DNA from: Anastatus disparis
Taxonomy: Eukaryota; Arthropoda; Insecta; Hymenoptera; Eupelmidae
Length of the DNA: 64,000 nt
NCBI GenBank assembly: GCA_017163975.1
Contig: JAFFSR010000218.1
Location: forward strand, 1,302,001 to 1,366,000
Direction: 5' to 3'
Shown here: positions 12,651 through 26,100 of the stretch, piece by piece
Layout of the letters: the number at the start of each line of letters is the position of its first letter
Position numbering within the stretch: the stretch's first letter is position 1
Position numbers and translations under genes: made by a program
The notes under the pieces: model-generated
The model's input: only the letters and a program-made list of their open reading frames with translations
What the model was told of the DNA's origin: nothing
The model's database searches: none

Positions 12651-13990
12651 TCAACGACATATTTAATTTCATCTTTACGTGGTCTTCAATATGGTAAAAA
12701 ATTCTTAATTAATCATAATTCATCCAAAAAATTAAACTATAAGCAAATTTATATTTCAAATGATGATCAATATAAAAAGAACCTTTACATATAAAAAATA
12801 AATTTATCCTGGAATCAACTTATCAAAGAAAAACAGCGTAACCGTAGATTTATTTTCATCTCGTTTTGAATGTCTATTTGAATTCACAATTTATTTTGAA
12901 AAGCGAATGAATGAAAAAAAAGAGGAAGACAAAAAGTAAAAAAAAAAAAAAAATACGAAGAAACGATATGAAGTTTGCTTATATAAGCCGACAAAATTAC
13001 GTTTAGAAGTTTTACACGAGTTTCATCGATTCGGAATCGAACTCGAAAATTAGATTTACACGAAAGAAGGAAGCGAGAGTGGAAGGAGGAGGGGATGAAG
13101 GTCTACTAAGGTAAAAGTTCCAAACACCGGTGAGGCTTGACCTATTGGCTTTTACTATAAAACATGTTTCTTATGCTCTCTTTAGACTATATATATACAC
13201 TATAGGACTAGATTGAAACTTCAGCTGGTCAATTGCAAAAAAATATATAAAGAAGAAAATATTTAATGTAAAAAATAATAAATATAGATTTTCTTTTCAT
13301 ATGGTAAAAATTTAATGATAATTATGTTATTCTGCGCTAAATACTGAAAGATTAAATGCGATCCAAGAAATTAAACTTTGATTAGCTATTTCGAAGAATT
13401 TAGAATTAGGAATTATATGGTATCTTAAAGAATAACAAGAAGTAATACTCTCGAGAAGTAAAGCTTATCTTTTCTTGGAAACAGAAATATTTAGTTAAAC
13501 TATAATTTATTTACGTACTTTTACTCTGAAAAAAATCAAACTGAAACGTAAATTATGAATTATAATAACATTGACTAACAAAACCAATAAAAGCTTGATT
13601 TTAAAGAAACCAATAACATTCAAGTAATAAAACAAATTAAATTAACAGCTAATAAACTTTTCAAAATATTAAGTGCATGGATCGAGCAGCAAGAAAAAAA
13701 TAGGAGAATAAACTTGCATCGTATATTTTTCTCTCTGTATAAATAACCAATAATATTTCCTTAGTTTCATTTAACTTTTTCTTTTTTATTTCTATCTAAA
13801 CTCCATCTCCTCGCACCTTTTGGCTTACACGCGATCGACGCCCCAAAGTAACAGATCAAAACATCCGAGTTTGTCTAAAGTTAGCTTTTTCCCTCTTTCC
13901 GCTATACACGCAGAGCCCGTGTCTCTCCTTACAAAACTTTTTCCCTTCGCATGCATTGAGATGCATGTAATACTCGAAGTACGGGAAGAA
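12651..13990. other. Intron-like non-coding stretch
   Basis: AT-rich DNA with a small mixed patch at about 13,000-13,150 and another at 13,800-13,980. No gene or repeat element was recognised. Confidence 0.5.
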
Positions 13991-14520
13991 GAATAAGCGC
14001 AAGAGAAAAAAAGAAGAAGAAAAAAATAGCATTTGAGCTTTTATGTAAACAAAAAGGAAAAATAAAAGAATTACTTATGGAAAGCATATCAAAAAGGGTA
14101 ATACAAAAGAAAAGGTAAATGAAAGAGGAGTTAGAAATATGTAAAAAAAAGCAATTCTTTATACGAGTAATAGAATAGCTTCAAACTAAAGTAAATAAGT
14201 GTTAAAATAGAGAGGAAAAAAAGGGAAATAGAAAACAGTAAAAAACTAAAACACAATAAGAAAGCTTGACAAGAGTAAGGAAGAAAATGTTTAATGGAGT
14301 AGAAGGAGATGAGAAAGAGAAAAGGATTACAGCTAAGAAATGAAAAAGAAAAGATATTAGCAGAAATACAGTAAAAGACAAAAAAAAAATGAAAAAAATA
14401 GAAGCTGAAAATAGCGTGTATAAAAAAAAAGGAGAAAAAAGGAATACTAAACAAAAGGAAAAAGTACCCAGCGAGTGCAGCGAAGAAAAAAAAAATAAAA
14501 AAAAAAGGATACAACATTTT
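13985..14520. repeat. Long purine-biased tract
   Basis: The + strand is dominated by A and G (AAAAG, GAAGAA and AGAAAA words) for about 530 bases with only scattered pyrimidines. On the minus strand this gives a 128-codon frame made almost entirely of Phe, Leu, Ser, Ile and Tyr. That frame is explained by the lack of stop codons in polypyrimidine DNA and is not a credible gene. Confidence 0.75.
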
Positions 14521-17500
14521 CGTATCTGTCTACGTTACATAACCTATCCCCCATGTATATAGGTGCTTGTATTCTTGAAAGAAGAGGAGAGGGTATAAGA
14601 CTCCACCCCCGCGGGAAATACATCCCCTAGTATCTGAATAAATCGAAATACACCAAAGTGATTCACGAACTTAAATTAGTTTCTGCTTTGCCACGTCCTA
14701 TGCATGTATATATACTTAAAAGGATAGCGAAGGAAAAAACACAGGACCAATGTATAAGCTTATGGAGGCAAGGTGGTGGGGGTATTGCAAAACGTGTGAT
14801 GTAAAACAGATATGAATAGCTGCTACTTTCTTAAAGCTTCTTTCTTTTTTTGTCTTGTTTCTTTTTTTTGCTTTTCTTTTTGTTAGAAAAGGTGTGAAAA
14901 GCTTTTGACTTTTCATCCATGTTACGTTTCTTATGTCGTAAAAAGACAAGATGTGAGTGAAGAGTCAAGAACTACGCTCGATTTAACTCCTTTTTTTGAA
15001 GAAGAAGAAAAAGAAGATAAAAGCGAATGAAAGGAAAAAATCGCAAGCTTTTCTTTTGCTTACCTTTTTGTGCTTTTAAGACTGATGCTTTCAATTTTTT
15101 TTTTGTTTTGTTAATTTGCATTTTCCGAAAAACAGGATGTAGTTTTTCCTTAAATATTTAAATCAGCTAATCCTGGATTAATCATAAAAATTGAAACAAA
15201 AATAATGGCTTCGAATTATTATTTCGTGATTTCGATGGGATGAAGAAATGGGACGTCAATGAAATATGTAAACGTGCCATTTAAAGGTACTTATTCATTT
15301 AGTTTGAACGACCTTCTTACGAAAGAAATAAATGGATTTAATATTTGAACCATCATACATATCTAAAATAGAAAGTCAAATCCTCTACTTCCAAAAAACC
15401 TCCTTATCGACGTAAAACAAACAATGGCACCTTTTTTTTAACAACTCAATTCCCAAAAGATACTGCAATCCAAATGTATAAAGAACAAAAGAATCGACCC
15501 TTATCATACTTAATAATGATACTCAATTAGACCTGATGAACTAAAGGCAAAACAAAGGAAATAAAGTAACAAAAAAAAAAAAATCAAAGAGATCCATATA
15601 TGAACCTTACGAGACCCAAGTCTCCAAATCTCCAACTAAAAAATTCAGTAACCAAGTACAAATGAAAGGAATTGCCAATGTTATACTCCTGGTCTTCTTG
15701 TACCCTTACGAGTTCTTCCTTCATTTACTTTTTCTCTTTTTTTTTGGTCTTTTGTATGTGTGTTCCGCACTCGAGATTTTGAATAGGAGAAGGACTAAAA
15801 AGAAGAAGAAGAAGACTGAAGTTGCGGCATACCCAAGTTTCCGTGATAGGGTGCGCCAAAATTCTCGTGAGAGATCCGGTTAAGAGAGCTGGACATGGAT
15901 CATTAACGATGTATTCATTGTACAGTCTGGGATGAAAATTTAGTCCCAAAAGTTAAGTTTCAGTAATTAAAGTTTAATTAAAATTGATCATTCAAAAATC
16001 GTTATTATCATTTGAATTGCATATTTGTGATGAAGTTTATTTTAATCAAAATGTGAATTATTAATTTTTGGCTATTTCGCGAGCTCTTATGAATAAATAT
16101 GGACCAAACGTTACAACGAGCTGGTTCTTCGTATGAATAAAATATGTATGAACTGGTGGTCAGGGTATTTTAAGCACTTTATGTCTATTCACATTCATGT
16201 CTGCTTATTTTGAAATTTGAAATGTTGGATCCAACTTAAATTTTGGAAGTTAGTTTTAATCAATCATTAGAAATGATATTGAATGTAACTATTTTCATAG
16301 GTATATCGTATTCGATTTTTTAATGAAAAAATTGTACTGGGGTGCATTAAAAAAAAATAAAAGGCGCTTTGTAGTAATTAAAATAAAAATGCAAGACTGT
16401 AAGTCAGAGGATATGCAGTGATAAAACAAATAAAATCGTATCAATGGATGGTTAACTGCTTGTTTTTGGTGCGATAGGATCATCAGGGTTCGACGCTCAT
16501 TACGTATATGGTTTCCTATATCTTTTCTATGAATTAATTACAATTTCCGTTTAATCAAATAAAATTATGTATTTTAATCCTGTCTTATATGCCCTAATTA
16601 ACTTCTTTTCAAACCCACATCTTTAAAAAAATTTAAACAATTCTATACCCTACACGAGCAAAGTGCCAAAAATCAAAGAGATCGTGAATAATATACTAGA
16701 ATAGAAAAAAAGAAGCCGAGAATCCTATGCGTACAAGTTCTTCTAATTATCCGCATATAAGAGTATCTAGGCTTTAACCCCTCCCCAAGGAAAACTTTCT
16801 ATGTTATAATTAGCTACGGTTCGTCGGAACTATATACGTTGGCTTTCATCTTTTGCTAATACATGCATTTATATACATACATATAACCGCATATAATATT
16901 GAAGCGTTTTAATTGAGAGAAAGATGAACACGATTATCAAGAGCTGACAAGCAAATCTCACGCTCATTTTCCTTTTTCGTTAACTTTTTTTAGTTTTTAA
17001 TTATTTCTTTTTTTTTTATATTATCATGAATTGAAGAATATACGCATATGGCTAACCGTTTTTTTCTTTATGCATGGCCGACAGTTGCGTTTTCAGCATT
17101 AGGATAATGTGGCGTGACGTTTAAATTGGTGATTTTAATGAAAAAGATTTAAGTTGTCTGCTGGATTTTTCATCTTGCTGATTTTATGAATTAAGAAATG
17201 TATGGTCTAAGTTTAGTTAAAATTAGCTAACACACGTTATATTTTTTTGGTAGAATTTTCAGTCTAGAAAAGTCAAATTAAGTTATATCTAATTTTTGAA
17301 CATTCATAATTATGCATTTACATTTTATATTAAAATTCTTACTAACGTTCAAAACAAAAGAGAAAAACTATTAAAAATTTAGCTAATCTCGACAAAATAC
17401 AAAAAAAATTAGCTAACCCTGTCAAGAATCCGAAATAGTCGAGCAAGTATAAAAAAAAACAAAAAAAAAAATCAACAGAGTCGTCAAGGAGTATTTACAT

Positions 17501-18039
17501 TTATCCAAGTGACTCTGGTGTATATATAGGGGTTCGTTGCCACGTAGACCTCGAGAGCGCTCGAGATTCTAGTGCACTTTTGGAGCTAGAGTTAATCCGG
17601 CATGACTTTGACTTTATGTGTATTAAAACAAGCATGAAAAATGCAAGGTTAAATCATTCATTGAGGTTTTAATTTTATGCTGCTGTTGTTATAATGGCCA
17701 ATTTTATGCTTTTTGAGTATGTTTTTTGGCTAATTTTTATACTGGAAATTATTCTTTTGTTAAATGTGGAGTGAATTGTTAATTAAGTATCATCTAACTA
17801 TTGTACAAGGAAATTAATCGATAATTCTAGTTTGTACCGTATTTTAAACTATCTCCTAACGCAAATTATGAATGTTATAGAAATACAACATTAAATTTTG
17901 AAAATTAATTTGTTCCTTTCTAATAAATTACGAATTTATTAACTAATATTTCTGTAGTTTCAAATTACCAAAAACAATATCATTTTTACAACCAGCTATA
18001 TTTAACAGGCTGACATTAAAATTTCCTAAAATTGAAAAT
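14521..18039. other. Mixed non-coding stretch
   Basis: Alternates between AT-rich DNA and patches with more GC (about 14,520-14,800, 16,640-16,950 and 17,510-17,600). A T-rich run lies at 14,830-14,880. The patch at 17,550-17,570 contains the dyad CTCGAG-AGCG-CTCGAG. No exon or element was recognised. The junction at 16,300 (TTTTCATAG|GTATAT) resembles a weak ratchet site but lacks a consensus donor. Confidence 0.4.
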
Positions 18040-18790
18040 CCCGCGAAAGGTAAAATCGACAATGCGCATATATTACGTTACAGCGAACGTCATAATCTCT
18101 CATTGAATCCACGCATATATAGCTAAACATATGGAATATATACGTTACAAACAGCTATCAATGCCGAAAATTCCACGGGAAACGAACATTGCCAGAATAG
18201 TGTGGTAGTTAGCAAACCATTGTCACCTTTCTCTCATCTATATATGTATACGCTCTCTTTCTCACCCACCCTCTCCCTCTCTCTCTCTCTCTCAAACCTC
18301 TAAAACCCATTCTAAAAGGAGAGGGTAATAAAGACAAAGTCGTAGTAGTCGTAGCTCTACGTTGTCATGCTTGCTTTAGAATTTCAGCTATACCTTTTGT
18401 AACTGCCAAGCTTTTGGCCCCAATCTAAGTGACGTACAACGATGGCATTACTTTTGTGTATATACGTATATAACGTTCATATTCTCTCTCTCTCTTTCTC
18501 TTCTCACTGGTTGGATAGCATAGCTACCATAATCATTCCCCGTGTAAAATACAATGGTTGATGTTGTTGTTGGGATGTAGCGCTTGCGCGAGGGCTACGT
18601 TTGCTGCTCCTGCTGCTTTAGGCGCTTATGTATACTGCAAAAGCTTTATATACATGTGTATGTATATACGTATATATATATAACGCTCAAGAGTAATGGC
18701 TGCAATTTGTACCTACGTTGGAGCAACCCTTGCGCACGTTCCGACGTGTTACGCGTGATTCACAAACTTGTACGGGATTCATTCCTTTTC
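18040..18790. other. CpG-containing block with microsatellites
   Basis: Clearly richer in G and C than its flanks, with a CT repeat at about 18,270-18,293 and another at 18,483-18,505. It contains complex, CpG-bearing sequence (for example 18,575-18,780). Short open frames overlap on the + strand but show no protein features. Such blocks may hold regulatory DNA, but nothing specific can be named. Confidence 0.4.
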
Positions 18791-20850
18791 ATTCTCTCTT
18801 TCTCTACCTCTCTTGTATACTTGAATTTTTTTATTCTCTTTTTCTGTTTAGTTCCTTCTGTCGTGTTCTTTTCTCCTTTTTTTTGGATTATTTCGAATGT
18901 TTAGGGGTAATATGAGTTGAAAGAATGATTGCGATATTAATATTGTGGATATTTTGAAGATTAACAATAAAAGCTATTGTAATGTGTTACTTACTAATTT
19001 CTTTTCTAGAAATTTAATATAAATGCTTGAATTCTAGAATAATAAATATTTTTGTTTATTAAAAAATATTTCAAAATTCATAACGTTTTGGTAGATATTC
19101 GTCTTTATTCTCTAGAAATATGCAAATATGAAATATGAAAATGAAATATTTAAATAATTCAACTTTACATAGAGAAAATAAGAAAAAAAACTAAATGAAA
19201 TATTCAAAATCCATCGGTACCATTATGAATTCTCAAATGAAATTTAAAAATTTAATTCGTATAATGAGATTTCCGAAAGATCAACATTTGATTAGAAATC
19301 TTTATTCTCAAACAATTTTTAACTGCGACACTAAGAAAAAATAATTTAACAAGTCTCTTTGTATTTATATCTCTCCTTCTTTTATCCTATTCCACAATCG
19401 ACCATCTGTTTGTATTTCTATTTATCCTCCTTTATCTTTTCCTTCTCTTTCCTCGTGTCGACCATACAGTCCGGTATTCTATGTAGATATCGCGCTTAGA
19501 AAATATACCAAAGTCTCGCAAGAGTCCACTTTATCACAATTTTTTATGCCATTGTCTAACCTTTTTCTATACAACGTTTCTTCCTTCCAACACTGTTTTT
19601 TTAGTTTTGTTTGTATAGGTTGTACTGTTTTCTTTTACCTTACACACTCTCCTTTTTTTTCCTTTTATTTACGTTTTTCTATAACATTTTTAGTCTTTAC
19701 CGTTCGTAATTTCGTTACCATAAATAAATAAAGCTTGCAATAAATAATCAGGACTTTTACCGATTGGCTCTTCAGATAATAAGATTAGAATGAAAAAAAG
19801 AAAGAGAAAAGAACAAGAGAGACGAAGCGAGAGAAAGTAAAAGAAAAAAATTACGGTGTACAGTTTTGCACGGAATATGGTAAATGAGGTGTTTACTTAA
19901 AGCTATAACGTCGTGGGTGTGTGCGCTATTATGTTAGATAAGTTTATTATGCAGAAAATTTCTTTAATAAATACGTTTTTACCAAGGCTTGAGTAAACGG
20001 TCGGGATGAAGGGGAAAAAAATATATATATGTGAAAGCAATTTTGTTGTATAAACATGTTTGGGATGAAGAAAAATGAAAATAGGAACGGTTAAGTGAGA
20101 TATTTTATTGAATGATTTTTATTGGTTTTGCCGGATACTGAGACTAAAATTTTTTGAAAATATTGTATATATATATATATACAAAAAAAAATGTGCTATA
20201 TAATTTTAAAAGCATTTTACAATTATTTTTCTATTTATGAATGCATTGAAAAAAATTTTAGAATTCAAAAGCAAAAATACAAGAATTAATCATGCATTAA
20301 AAAAATTATTTGAAAGCAATAATCAACTTTTTTCCAATCATCAATAGAAAAAATATATCTCCATGATTAGGATGAAAACGATATGTGATTTTGAAATATG
20401 AATAAACACAAAACGTATCATTGAATCCCAATTAAGAATTCCTTAATGTTTTTATTTGAAAAATATAATATTTTCTATCATTTAAATATCCTGGATAAAA
20501 TTAATCCTTTTGATACAGATTTGAATGAAACAAGTATGTTTTTTTTTAATAACTTCACTCTAATTAATTTTAATAAATAGGATAATTATAATTTAATAGA
20601 CTTACTAAAAATAGCCTCTGGATGTTTTAAATAATGACCAGTCAAATAAGCATAAACAAACGATCGAAATTTATTTTCTTTTTTTATTTATCAAATTTAA
20701 TATTTAATTTCAACTTCTGGAAATATCCAGGATTACTAGAATAAAATAATACATTAAATTATTTGTGTTCTCTCAATTTTAGAGGACATCATCATTACTC
20801 ATTTAAAAAAAAAAAGGATTTAACACTACCAAGAAAACAAATGAAAAGTT
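18791..20850. other. AT-rich stretch with T-rich runs
   Basis: Pyrimidine-rich at 18,780-18,890 and 19,370-19,690, AT-rich elsewhere. A short TA run occurs at about 20,165-20,182. No gene was recognised. Confidence 0.5.
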
Positions 20851-21045
20851 TCATTTTTTTTAACGTCGTTGTAATTTGTGCTATCAGTGCGATGTTAATT
20901 AGCGACGGAGGTTGTCAGTGTGTTTATGAACAAAGCACATGTAATGTACAGTGGTACTTGTGTGAATTGGCTGAGAGCGGGAGTCGAACTCGGGTCCTCA
21001 AGATTACGAATCCATCGCTCTACCGAGTAAGCTACTGACTACCTC
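20851..21045 (-). mobile_element. tRNA-derived SINE, copy 3 (minus strand)
   Basis: Reverse-complement copy. The B-box complement GGGAGTCGAACTC lies at about 20,979-20,991 and the A-box side near 21,021-21,035. The first body hairpin keeps pairing through a G-U: the arm reads AAGTAC opposite GTGCTT. It ends in CGACGTTAAAAAAAA on the minus strand and lacks AATAAA. A 91-codon + strand frame at 20,763-21,038 runs through this copy and is not a gene. Confidence 0.88.
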
Positions 21046-22660
21046 GTATATATAATTGTTATCTGCGAATAATGAAATTAATCAAAACAGCCTAGAACTT
21101 ATGTACGACGACAATGTATTCAAGCATTATCAGTTATGCTAATTTTTATTAGAAAATCTTTTTTCTTAAATTGATTCAAATTTTCGTACAATAATTTATT
21201 TATAATATTTAAAATATAAATAAATTTATGTATTATAACTATAATATTCGCAAAATATCAATATTTATAAATTTAAATTTAAAATGGAAGTCATAAGCGC
21301 TGAGTTCATAGTATATTAAAATCGAACTATTAAGAATTAAGCGAATTAATAATAACTGATTGTATTTGGTTGTGAATAAATTTACTATTTTATTTAATTT
21401 AAGTTCATAAAGTGAACAATTAAATTAATCATTCATGAAGCAATTAAGCCTTTTGATGATTAAATCGAAAGATAAACATGAAATCAATAAATTAACGTAA
21501 CAAGCATTTAGAATTAATTTGTTTATAATAAAAAGATAATAACAACACCGATTACTGTTTACTTCAACATCGACGCTTGCAAATAACACAAAACGATTTA
21601 AAAAAACCCCAACAAAACATTTTAAAAAAAAGTAAGAACAAATGAATGAAAAATCAGGTGAAACAACAGAAACCAAAAATGATACGAGCAGATGAAAAAA
21701 AAAACTAAAAGAAGAATAGACAGGTAAAAAAAAGGCCGAAAAAAAGTAGAGAATTGACCATAGGACATTGACAACCTTTGATTTCCGTATGAATAAACAT
21801 CAGCGACTCATCGAGGGGTAAAATTTACGTTGTAAGAGAGAGCTACAAGAGAAAGATATCTATATATATACGTAGACGAGAGAGAACAGAGCCAAGTGAA
21901 AGAGAGAGGAAAACATCGAGGGGGAGGCAGACCGTTTTCACGCTCGTCGAGCTTTAATAGGCTCGTTATTGAAACCTGTTGCGAGAGCGAGTAAGAGAGA
22001 TGGAGAAAGGTTTTCTATACTATGTAGTATATATAGAAACACCCCAACGATCAACCCAATTCTGTTCTTCTGCATGTGCATGTGTGTATTTTAACACGGT
22101 ACATACGCGAATCCAGATGTTAAAATTCTGGATTGTTTTGTGTTGCCAATATGATGGAATTTAGATTTTCGAAGCAATTTGATGGGTCGTGATTTGTGAG
22201 TGTTAATATTTAGGTTAAATTTTGCAAAGTTTATAAAAAGTTTAATTTTTTCCTTTGAGAATTTATTCACGAACAAGCCTTTGATTTTTTAAATAAACTA
22301 TTAGAAGTTTAAAACTTTGTTTACTTTAAATTCGTTAGATCAAAGTTTCGAATTTGACTTACGTTATTAAAAATTTTAATTAAATTTTTTAAAAATTTCC
22401 ATCATCTGAAAAATGTTTTTTTTTTTAATTTGAATTTCAAATAAAAATTTTGAAGTATTTTACATTTAATAAAACAAGTAGAATTTTGCAAAATTTATTT
22501 TAATCAAAGTTAAATTTTTAGTGAAAAAAGTGCAATAAATAAATAAAAAAATTGCAAGCAATAAAATTTTCAAAATTTCATCGCAAAACACATTACTTAT
22601 AACCGAATTAATAAAGGAGTCAACAAAAAATAATAGAATCCCAAACCAGAAACCAATTAA
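21046..22660. other. AT-rich stretch with one CpG-containing patch
   Basis: AT-rich except for a patch at about 21,770-22,130 with GAGAGA-type runs and CpGs. No coding region was recognised. Confidence 0.5.
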
Positions 22661-23160
22661 TCTACTCTCCAGAGGGCCAAAATGAAATCACAGTATTTAA
22701 CGTTTCGCGACACTACGACCCGACACGAACCAAAAAAAGAATACAAAAAGAAAGAAAAATAATCAAATAAAAAGAAAAAAAATTAGAAAAACGTTAGAAA
22801 AGCATGTATACGCCGTCCAATAAATCTTTGCAAAAGTCCTAGAAAAAAGAAAAGAATAAACAAAAAAAAAGAAAGAGAGAAGAAAAAAAATACAAGAAAC
22901 CAAAGTCCAGAAAAGAAAAAGAGAAAGAGAAGGAAAGCAAGCATCCTAGGGATGATTTAGTCTCGACGGTAAAATACGTAATTACCGAGAAAAAATTCCA
23001 GTCAGGCAAACACAGAGAGAGGCCCCCTTTTTCCCTCTTATTTCTCTTTTTATCTCCTTTCTCTTGTTGAGTTAAAAGAAAAGCTGCGGCGCATGCACTT
23101 CGCGATACTACCACCGTGCTACGACTCGACAATCCTTAAGAACTTGCATTTTTTTTCTTT
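22661..23160. repeat. Purine-biased tract with mixed flanks
   Basis: The + strand is A/G-biased at about 22,730-22,940 (AAAGAAAAA words), followed by mixed DNA with CpGs at 23,080-23,130. The 97-codon minus-strand frame here is low complexity over much of its length and is not called. Confidence 0.6.
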
Positions 23161-26100
23161 TTTTTTTACTCTGATTTTCTTTCCTTTTTTTTATTTTTAT
23201 TTTATCATAGTAGATTCGCTTTGTTATTCTCGTTTCGATCTTAGATTTTTTTCAGGGCTTGTTATTCTCTGTGGATGTGAGAGATTAAAAAGGGACATGT
23301 AGAATTGTACGTTAAACAAATCACTTTGTTTGAGTTTTTTAATGATCTCTAATTAGAACTGATCTTTTGTCAAAAATAAAAATTAGAAAATATTTGATTT
23401 TTCGTTCATCTCCTTTATTGAAGATATGATAGTAGATATATGCCGAGTACGGTAGGACATTTTTTATAAATTCGAAATAAAGATTATTTATTTCTACTCA
23501 TTTTTTTATAAACAGTTTATATTTTCGCTTTCATACAAAATGTTAACATTTCCTTAAAATTGAAACCGAAATTCTGTGTAATAATCACTACAATTAATTG
23601 TGACACGTCATAATCGTAGACCTGATGTATTTTTTATTACATAAATATTTTTTATCCTTATAAATTTTATAGAGTATCGTGAAAAATAAAAATAGTAAAA
23701 CGTAACTATGAAAATTATAAGGCACCCCCATAGAAATTATAAAATATAATTGTAAAAATTATTGAACCCACTTGAAATTCCCTACATGCTTCAATAATAT
23801 TTAACTGCTTATTTATAAAAGTATCTTAAAACATAACTTATCCAGCGATTCTATTCTCTTAATTCTCCCCATGTATACAAAAAAGATTTATTTCGTAATG
23901 GTAATCCTGAAATATAGTGTCACGATCGAAAATTTCACGTGTTTCCGACAATATTTATTAAAAGGCATGACACAGTTTATCGGAATGTCCTATAATTTCT
24001 CCTATTACAAAATTTATCAGCATTACTATCGCAATCATGATTATTTTTATAAGAAAGATTTTTTCAATTTAACATCAATATAGTTTTATGAATTTCTTCA
24101 ATTCTTTCGAGTTTCAGTAAAAATCAATAATTTTTTATCTCGATCCTTTTATTACAGTATTTCTCTTTATCAATAAATTTTATAAACAAGTAAGTATATA
24201 CCCCCGTCCCTCGTCTCCTTTCCTCGATATATATATACCTACAGCACATATATACTTCGATGTTTACTTGATTGAATTTTCTACCTTTCTTCCTAGTTTT
24301 TTTCTAAACTTTTCCGGGCTAGTAGTCCCACGTGAGCTGAAGTAAAAAAAAAAAAATAAAGAAAGAAGAAAAAAAAACTAAAATAAAACCCTTCCTTTCG
24401 AATGTTTACCTGATCTGAACGTTGGAAAGGTAGTATATAACTAAACAATGTTTTCTTTTCTTTATTCTCAACAAGCTTTTACCGGCTACTATAACGTTTA
24501 ACAGAAAAACTATAGGATTTTTCTATTTCCTTCTCTCTCTCGTTTAGTCTTCTTCAATACCAAACCAAATTATATATAAATATATACTTTTTTTTTTATT
24601 TACGATTGGATATATGTTTGCTTCCATCGAGATTGTTAGGAAAATATTTTTCTTCAACATTAGCTGCACCAATGAAATATTTTTCCCCGTTGAAATATTT
24701 TACATATTTCTGAGGATATGAAATCATAAAAAGATAAACATGCAGTGGTTTACTTATGTTGATATGGTAAATTTTATATCTTTTGATTGATATTATACAA
24801 AGTACATTATATTAATTATTAATTTACTAAAAATTAAAAACAATTTTTTAAATTAAATATTTAAACTAATTATTACAACTCGTTTTAAAATAAAAATAAG
24901 AAAAAATTCAAAATTTTTTTCTGAACGTACAGTCATATTTTTTTTAGCTGAAATGGATCATACAGTGGAGTAGAAGTTGTAGTAAAAGAAAATTGAAGAA
25001 AATGGGAGTAAAAACTGGATCAAGTGTACGGCTGTATTTCACATCAGTATAGTTTATTCTACATTGCTTTTACTTTTTACACATTTTGCCGGAAAAACTG
25101 CGCTATTGAAATTGATCGTTTCTAATTTTTTTTCAGAAGAATTTTATTCATAATATGATACCATAAATACTTTTAAAATTTTTAAAATTGAAAAAAAAAA
25201 GAAAAAAAAAATAAAATAAATTTTGATTTACATTGCTTTAATAACATCTAATTCGATCTTCAATAAATTCAATATTTCAACAAAAAAATGAAAAGTAAAC
25301 ATTCTAAGGCTACGAAATGGTAACATAATAATTCTATTTCACATAGCGATAAATCTACTGGCAAAGATTGTTTTCCGAGCTCAATCTAAACTTACCCTCT
25401 CCTCGTATAAAAGATTTTTCTTTCCTTGATTTTTTTTGCTCTTTCGAGGACCTTTTCTCGTTGGAACAATCAACCCATACGTATATATGTGTCGATACGT
25501 ACATGTGCGTGTATATCTGTGATCACGTATGCTTGGACTATTGTTATTGCTGCCAAAGTATGAAAAGAAGTAAGATCGAATAAAATGAGGAAATATGCAA
25601 GATTTTTATATGCCCCGAGCGTATATACACGCGAATGAGATTTTGATTTTACGAAACGTATGTATAGGTTTGTGTGCACCTAAAAAAAGTAGCACGGGTC
25701 AATCTAAGATCAGGCGCGCTCGAGTGCAACGTTCGATTTCCTTTTTCACGCTGTATTATATTTGTTTTGTTTGTTGAAAAAAAAAATATACGTATTACCT
25801 TTGATTTTGTACTTTTTTTTTCTTTTGTTGCAACAAAGCTTTGATAAAATTCTTTCGGTTACCTATATCAAGATTTGAGAAAATCTTTTTGTTAACTTTA
25901 TTTAGTTCTTGATTGGCTGATTGCTATCAGTTTGGAAAAAATTTCCGATTCAGTTGTTGCTTTTTTCTATTTTTTGAATATTTTTTATTTTTCTGTTCAT
26001 TTAAAATAACCTAATATTCTGAATACATGTAGTTTATTTTAAAATTTTCAGTGTACAATTCTAATTTTACTACATAATATAATGAAAATCCACATTGGAA

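Noticed and set aside
13030..13050. GGAATCGAACTCG, similar to a B-box complement
   Set aside because: No A-box partner or SINE body flanks it; likely chance.
14131..14517. 128-codon minus-strand frame resembling a membrane protein
   Set aside because: The hydrophobic Phe/Leu/Ser composition is forced by the purine-biased tract and there is no motif or gene context.
15058..15072. Minus-strand donor-like AAAAAG|GTAAGC
   Set aside because: No acceptor or coding frame upstream on that strand; isolated donor words are common.
20763..21038. 91-codon + strand frame
   Set aside because: Most of it is the antisense strand of SINE copy 3.
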